Source of the DNA: Chloroflexota bacterium
GTDB taxonomy: Bacteria; Chloroflexota; Anaerolineae; B4-G1; SLSP01
Length of the DNA stretch: 8,800 nucleotides
Direction of reading: 5' to 3'
Assembly (NCBI GenBank): GCA_022707725.1
Contig: JAKJAB010000121.1
Coordinates: forward strand, 1 to 8,800
Part shown: positions 5,720-8,800 of the stretch, piece by piece
Layout of the letters: each line of letters starts with the position of its first letter
How positions within the stretch are numbered: the first letter of the stretch is position 1
Made by a program: the position numbers and the translations under genes
The notes under the pieces: model-generated
The model's input: only the letters and a program-made list of their open reading frames with translations
Told to the model about the DNA's origin: nothing
The model's database searches: none

Positions 5720-7666
5720 TTGACGCCTCGAACAAAGCACTGGTCGATATGGATTGGCAGCTTGCTGACGTTCCTCTATCTGTTGGTGTTCGCACTGAAC
5801 ATCACGCCCTATCTGCGCGGGCCGAAGGCGTGGCGCTGGGCCTACGCCATCCCCGGGCATCCGTGGCGTCACCTCCTCCCCCTCGCTATCATCATTGTCT
5901 ATGTCACCCTCACCTTATTCTGGTCTCACAAACTCCAGCATCCCCACTCCCCTACTCCCCACTCGCTCACGCTCTTCCTCCTCTTCATCGCTCTGGCGGT
6001 CCCCCTCATCCAGGCCGCACTGCTCTTCCCGGAATCGCCTGACATCCTACGCCCGCTGTTCTACCGCACCGTGTCAGCGGGGGCAAGCGGCGTCTTCACC
6101 GTCGGCAGCGCCATCGCCGACCCCGCCGACTTCTTGCGTCGTTATCCCGAATTGATGCCGTCCTTCCCCATCCATCCGCAACGCTATCCACCGGGATTGC
6201 CCTTGCTGTTCTACGGCGCGCGGCGGCTGCTCGAAGCCACACCGAGCGCCAGCGCCCCGTTGGGATTGGCGCTGCGGCTGTACCAATGCCAGGATTTCGC
6301 GTTGATGCGTCTCTCTAACGGGACGATTGCTACCGCCCTGTTGCAGATGGCGCTCCCTGTACTCGTCGGACTGATCGTCTTCCCGCTGTATGGATTGGCG
6401 CGCCGCACGGTTGGAGAGCGAGCCGCGCTGTGGGCCGTGATTGCCTATCCGCTTGTGCCTTCTTTCGCGCTCTGGTCCGCCCGCTGGGATCAGTTCTACC
6501 CTTTGCTCACCTGCGCCGCGTGGTACTGCTTCTGGCGAGGTATGGCGAATCGCAAATTACATTTTGCGCATTACATTTGGCTGTTATTCAGCGGGCTGCT
6601 GTTGTCTTTCGCCACCTTTCTCAGCTTCGGCCCATTGACGTTGCTTGCGCCGCTAGGACTGAGCGCCCTGTTGTGGATAGCGCCCCATCCTGAGCGCCGC
6701 CGCTGGATGCATTTAACGGGCGCCGCGCTGGTTTTCTTCGCCGGATTGGCAACACCGTGGCTCATCTACCAGGTGATTTTTGGGAACGGCTTCCTGGACA
6801 TCTGGCGCGTCTCGATGGCTTATCACCTGGGTCTGGAACGGGATTATTGGACGTGGGTGTTCTTCCATCTCTACGATTTCTTCGCGTTCCTCGGCGCGCC
6901 GCTGGCAATTGGGGTTGCGCTCGGCGCAGGGTTTGCGGTGCGCGATGTCTGGCGCAAACAGGATACCGGCGCGTTGCCCCTGGGTTTTATTCTTGGACTG
7001 CTACTGCTCGATCTCTCCGGGACAGCGCAGGGCGAAGTGGCGCGTGTGTGGCTCTTCCTCACCCCCTTCGCCGTTGTCGCCGCAGTATACGGGCTTTCAC
7101 GTCTTGCGTCCAAACGCTGGCATGGGGCGCTGCTGTTGGGGTTGCTGGCGCTGCACCTGCTCGTGTTCAACGCCTTCCTGCGCGTCGTCACCACCGGTGT
7201 GACCGATCCACCGGCGCGCGAACGCACCTTCAGCCTCGACGCCCAGGCCCATCCCAGCACTGCTGAATTGGGAGATGCGATCACCCTCCAGGGATACAGA
7301 GTGGAGCCTGAATCCATCGAGCCGGGATCCACGCTACACCTGACGCTCTACTGGCAAACACGCGCCCAGATGACGCAACCCTACACCGTCTTCACCCACC
7401 TGCTCGGACCGGACGGTAGTTCCGTTGCACAACAGGACAATATGCCTCAGCAAGGTCGCGCACCGACGACGTGCTGGATTCCAGGAGAGATCATCGCCGA
7501 CGACTACGCGCTCACCGTTCCGGCAGACGCCGTCCCCGGAATGTACAGGCTGATCACAGGTCTCTACATCTGGGAGACCGGCGACCGGCTTCCTACACGT
7601 GGAACGGGCGCCACACCAGACAACCAAATTGTGTTGGCCACGTTTTCCATCACAAGAGCGCCCTGA
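5720..7666 (+). CDS. Polytopic membrane protein, GT-C glycosyltransferase-like, with C-terminal beta-sandwich domain
   Basis: The 648-residue protein has about 11-13 hydrophobic segments between residues 10 and 490, for example 10-28, 53-68, 82-103, 205-225, 285-320, 332-352, 420-432, 443-460 and 468-486. The first large outer loop has IADPADFLRRYPE (132-144) and HPQRYPPGLPLL (152-163), matching the style of GT-C enzymes that use lipid-linked sugars; I see no definite catalytic motif. Residues about 512-646 form a soluble domain (LYWQTR, YTVFTHLLGPDG, PGMYRLITGLYIWETGDRL) shared with the upstream pseudogene. The start is TTG at 5720, supported by GGAG at 5710-5713, six bases before it. A CCCCACT-type repeat (5942-5963) encodes HPHSPTPHS between the second and third helices. 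The product is probably a cell-envelope transferase; substrate unknown. Confidence 0.7.
   Translation: MTPRTKHWSIWIGSLLTFLYLLVFALNITPYLRGPKAWRWAYAIPGHPWRHLLPLAIIIVYVTLTLFWSHKLQHPHSPTPHSLTLFLLFIALAVPLIQAALLFPESPDILRPLFYRTVSAGASGVFTVGSAIADPADFLRRYPELMPSFPIHPQRYPPGLPLLFYGARRLLEATPSASAPLGLALRLYQCQDFALMRLSNGTIATALLQMALPVLVGLIVFPLYGLARRTVGERAALWAVIAYPLVPSFALWSARWDQFYPLLTCAAWYCFWRGMANRKLHFAHYIWLLFSGLLLSFATFLSFGPLTLLAPLGLSALLWIAPHPERRRWMHLTGAALVFFAGLATPWLIYQVIFGNGFLDIWRVSMAYHLGLERDYWTWVFFHLYDFFAFLGAPLAIGVALGAGFAVRDVWRKQDTGALPLGFILGLLLLDLSGTAQGEVARVWLFLTPFAVVAAVYGLSRLASKRWHGALLLGLLALHLLVFNAFLRVVTTGVTDPPARERTFSLDAQAHPSTAELGDAITLQGYRVEPESIEPGSTLHLTLYWQTRAQMTQPYTVFTHLLGPDGSSVAQQDNMPQQGRAPTTCWIPGEIIADDYALTVPADAVPGMYRLITGLYIWETGDRLPTRGTGATPDNQIVLATFSITRAP
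5942..5963 (+). repeat. Short tandem heptamer repeat within the membrane-protein gene
   Basis: CCCCACT, CCCCTACT and CCCCACT follow one another and run on into CGCTCACGCTC. They encode residues 75-82 in a loop between hydrophobic segments, where extra residues are easily tolerated. Confidence 0.7.
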
Positions 7667-7683
7667 TGGAAATTTGCAGCGAA

Positions 7684-7724
7684 AAAACGCGCGTCCCGTC
7701 GAACCGGCCAACGGGCGCTTTTAT
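7684..7724. terminator. Bidirectional terminator between convergent genes
   Basis: GCG-t-CCCGT (7691-7699) pairs with ACGGG-CGC (7711-7718) around an 11-base loop. TTTT follows on the plus strand (7719-7722), and a run of six A (7682-7687) precedes, giving T6 on the minus strand. It serves the membrane-protein gene from the left and scpA from the right, and touches the scpA stop codon. Confidence 0.7.
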
Positions 7725-8500
7725 TCCGCCGATGTGGACGGCTCAGGAATCTGTTCCGGCGGCACCAGGGCCTCGATGACAATGTCGCCAAAGGGCTGCG
7801 CCTGTTGTGCCTGCACTGCGCGTTGTTTGATGAGTTCCAAAATCGCCTGCAAGGTGACGACAGCCTCGACGCGCGTAGGCCGCTGACTCAGAAGTGTGCG
7901 GTAAGTCACGGTCACGGCGCGGGTGGAAGATTTAGCCCAACGGATCAGGCGCTCGCGGATCAGGCGAATCTGTTGGACTACGGAGATGCGTGGGCGTTGG
8001 ATCGCTTCTTGAGGCAGTGGACCCTCGGCAGGGAACAGCACGGCCTGGGCTGCCGCGCGCAAGTCCGCGGGCGTCACCCCCGACAGGTCGAGGGTAAAAT
8101 GCTGGGGGCGCGGTAGCGTCCCGACGTGGACGTAAGCGCGTAAGCCGGCCTGGTCGCGCTCGCGGAGCCACTGGGCTGCTTCCTTGTACTGCCGGTAGGC
8201 GCGCAGTTGGCGTATCAGTTCATCGCCGACGTCCTCTTCATCCCGTGCCAGCCGCGCCGATTCCGGCGGTTTGGGCAGCAACGCCCGCGACTTGATCCAC
8301 AGGAGGCGCGCGGCGACGGCCAGGAAATCTGCTATGACCTCGATCTGCATCTTCTCGCGCAGCACATTCACCTGCGCCAGAAATTCGTCGGTCACTTCTG
8401 CCAAAGCAACCTTCGTGATGTCCAGCTCATTCTTCTCGATGAGGTGTAACAGCAATTCCAGCGGTCCTGCGAAGATGGGCGTGGTGATTTCATAGCTCAT
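7721..8500 (-). CDS. scpA: Segregation and condensation protein A (kleisin)
   Basis: The 259-residue kleisin bridges the two heads of the SMC dimer and, with ScpB, builds the condensin-like complex that compacts and separates chromosomes in the cytoplasm. The N-terminal SMC-binding region has IFAGPLELLLHLIEKNELDIT (about 9-29) followed by VTDEFLAQV and a helical FLAVAARLLWIKSRALLP stretch. An acidic linker (ARDEEDVGDELIRQL) comes next. The C-terminal winged helix has TVTYRTLLSQRPTRVEAVVTLQAILELIKQ (about 206-235). I chose ATG 8500 because MSYEITTPIF matches the usual ScpA start; an upstream TTG at 8560 would add 20 unlikely residues. The Shine-Dalgarno is weak (AGGA, 11 bases upstream). ScpB, often next door, is not in the window. 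Confidence 0.93.
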   Translation of the reverse strand: MSYEITTPIFAGPLELLLHLIEKNELDITKVALAEVTDEFLAQVNVLREKMQIEVIADFLAVAARLLWIKSRALLPKPPESARLARDEEDVGDELIRQLRAYRQYKEAAQWLRERDQAGLRAYVHVGTLPRPQHFTLDLSGVTPADLRAAAQAVLFPAEGPLPQEAIQRPRISVVQQIRLIRERLIRWAKSSTRAVTVTYRTLLSQRPTRVEAVVTLQAILELIKQRAVQAQQAQPFGDIVIEALVPPEQIPEPSTSAE

Positions 8501-8586
8501 AGCTGTGCGTTTCCTGTTTCCGAGATGTCTGAAGGATAATCGAAAAGTGGAAATGTTCAAGTTGGAGATGTAGGCGTTGCTCCTTT

Positions 8587-8626
8587 ATTCGCCGATTCGC
8601 CGATTCGCTGATTCGCTTACTCGCCC
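8587..8626 (+). repeat. Five-unit tandem octamer repeat upstream of scpA
   Basis: The units are ATTCGCCG, ATTCGCCG, ATTCGCTG, ATTCGCTT and ACTCGCCC, drifting from left to right. They lie in the gap between divergent genes (scpA leftward, an unknown membrane protein rightward). Confidence 0.85.
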
Positions 8627-8640
8627 ATCTATGGTATCAT

Positions 8641-8661
8641 TTGGGATAATGGTTGGGATAA
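8641..8661 (+). repeat. Direct repeat TTGGGATAA, two copies 12 bp apart
   Basis: The copies are at 8641-8649 and 8653-8661, about one helical turn apart, in the divergent gap. The spacing would suit a regulator binding one DNA face, but no clear promoter boxes could be aligned with it. Confidence 0.4.
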
Positions 8662-8720
8662 CGATGGAAAATTGTTGCGACTCCCTGACTACTTGACTAT
8701 CAGGCTACGCTGGGAAAACT

Positions 8721-8800
8721 GTGGATATCCTGACTCCGGTGCTGCTATTGCTGGCTGAACTGTTCGTCGTCCTGGGGCTATTGCTCTGGGCCGACCGCTG
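8721..8800 (+). CDS. N-terminus of an unidentified membrane protein, cut by window end
   Basis: A GTG start at 8721, preceded by GGGA five bases upstream, opens a frame to the window end. It encodes MDILTPVLLLLAELFVVLGLLLWADR. This is a strongly hydrophobic first helix followed by charged residues, so an inner-membrane protein with an early transmembrane segment. The frame is closed upstream by TGA at 8694-8696. Too little is present for a family name; a NuoH-like respiratory subunit crossed my mind but is not supported. Confidence 0.5.
   Translation, partial: MDILTPVLLLLAELFVVLGLLLWADR

Noticed and set aside
8501..8560. Extension of scpA to the TTG at 8560
   Set aside because: The added residues do not resemble ScpA, and the family start MSYEITTPIF coincides with ATG 8500.
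8587..8626. CRISPR-like array
   Set aside because: The units are 8 bp and contiguous, without spacers.

Overview
The window looks like a piece of a GC-rich bacterial chromosome, most likely a Chloroflexota (Anaerolineae-like) genome. That is an inference from gene content and style: an archaeal-type small isopropylmalate-isomerase subunit, large GT-C-like membrane proteins with a C-terminal beta-sandwich, scpA, and 7-8 bp tandem repeats in the gaps. No rRNA, tRNA or CRISPR array was seen.

Left part (1-2600), accessory and AT-rich: the 3' end of an IS3-family transposase with its terminal inverted repeat is followed by a type II restriction-modification pair on the minus strand. The methyltransferase (TSPPY, N4-cytosine type) is intact. 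The MvaI/BcnI-family endonuclease is split in two by a 314 bp non-coding insertion (418-731). The insertion has 19 bp terminal inverted repeats (17/19 matching) and a perfect 5 bp target duplication (TTGAA). Removing it plus one duplication copy rejoins the two pieces in frame into a 292-residue protein with the conserved VDFDARTGHNHGTKFRLR block. This is the most interesting finding: a MITE-like element that disarms a restriction enzyme and leaves the methylase in place. IS-end-like relics at 2501-2600 mark the other edge of the island.

Middle part (2601-4556), chromosomal: leuD and an isocitrate/isopropylmalate dehydrogenase-family gene form an operon. Their gap holds a hairpin built of heptamer repeats. 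The dehydrogenase has isocitrate-dehydrogenase-like substrate residues and a mixed cofactor signature, so its exact substrate is open. No leuC is in the window.

Right part (4557-8800): a decayed GT-C-type membrane glycosyltransferase gene (frameshift plus apparent loss of the middle) abuts the dehydrogenase stop codon. It is followed by an intact 648-residue relative that starts at TTG and ends in the same type of beta-sandwich domain. The intact gene converges on scpA (chromosome condensation) across a shared bidirectional terminator. Beyond scpA lie a tandem octamer repeat and the first 80 bases of an unidentified membrane protein gene.
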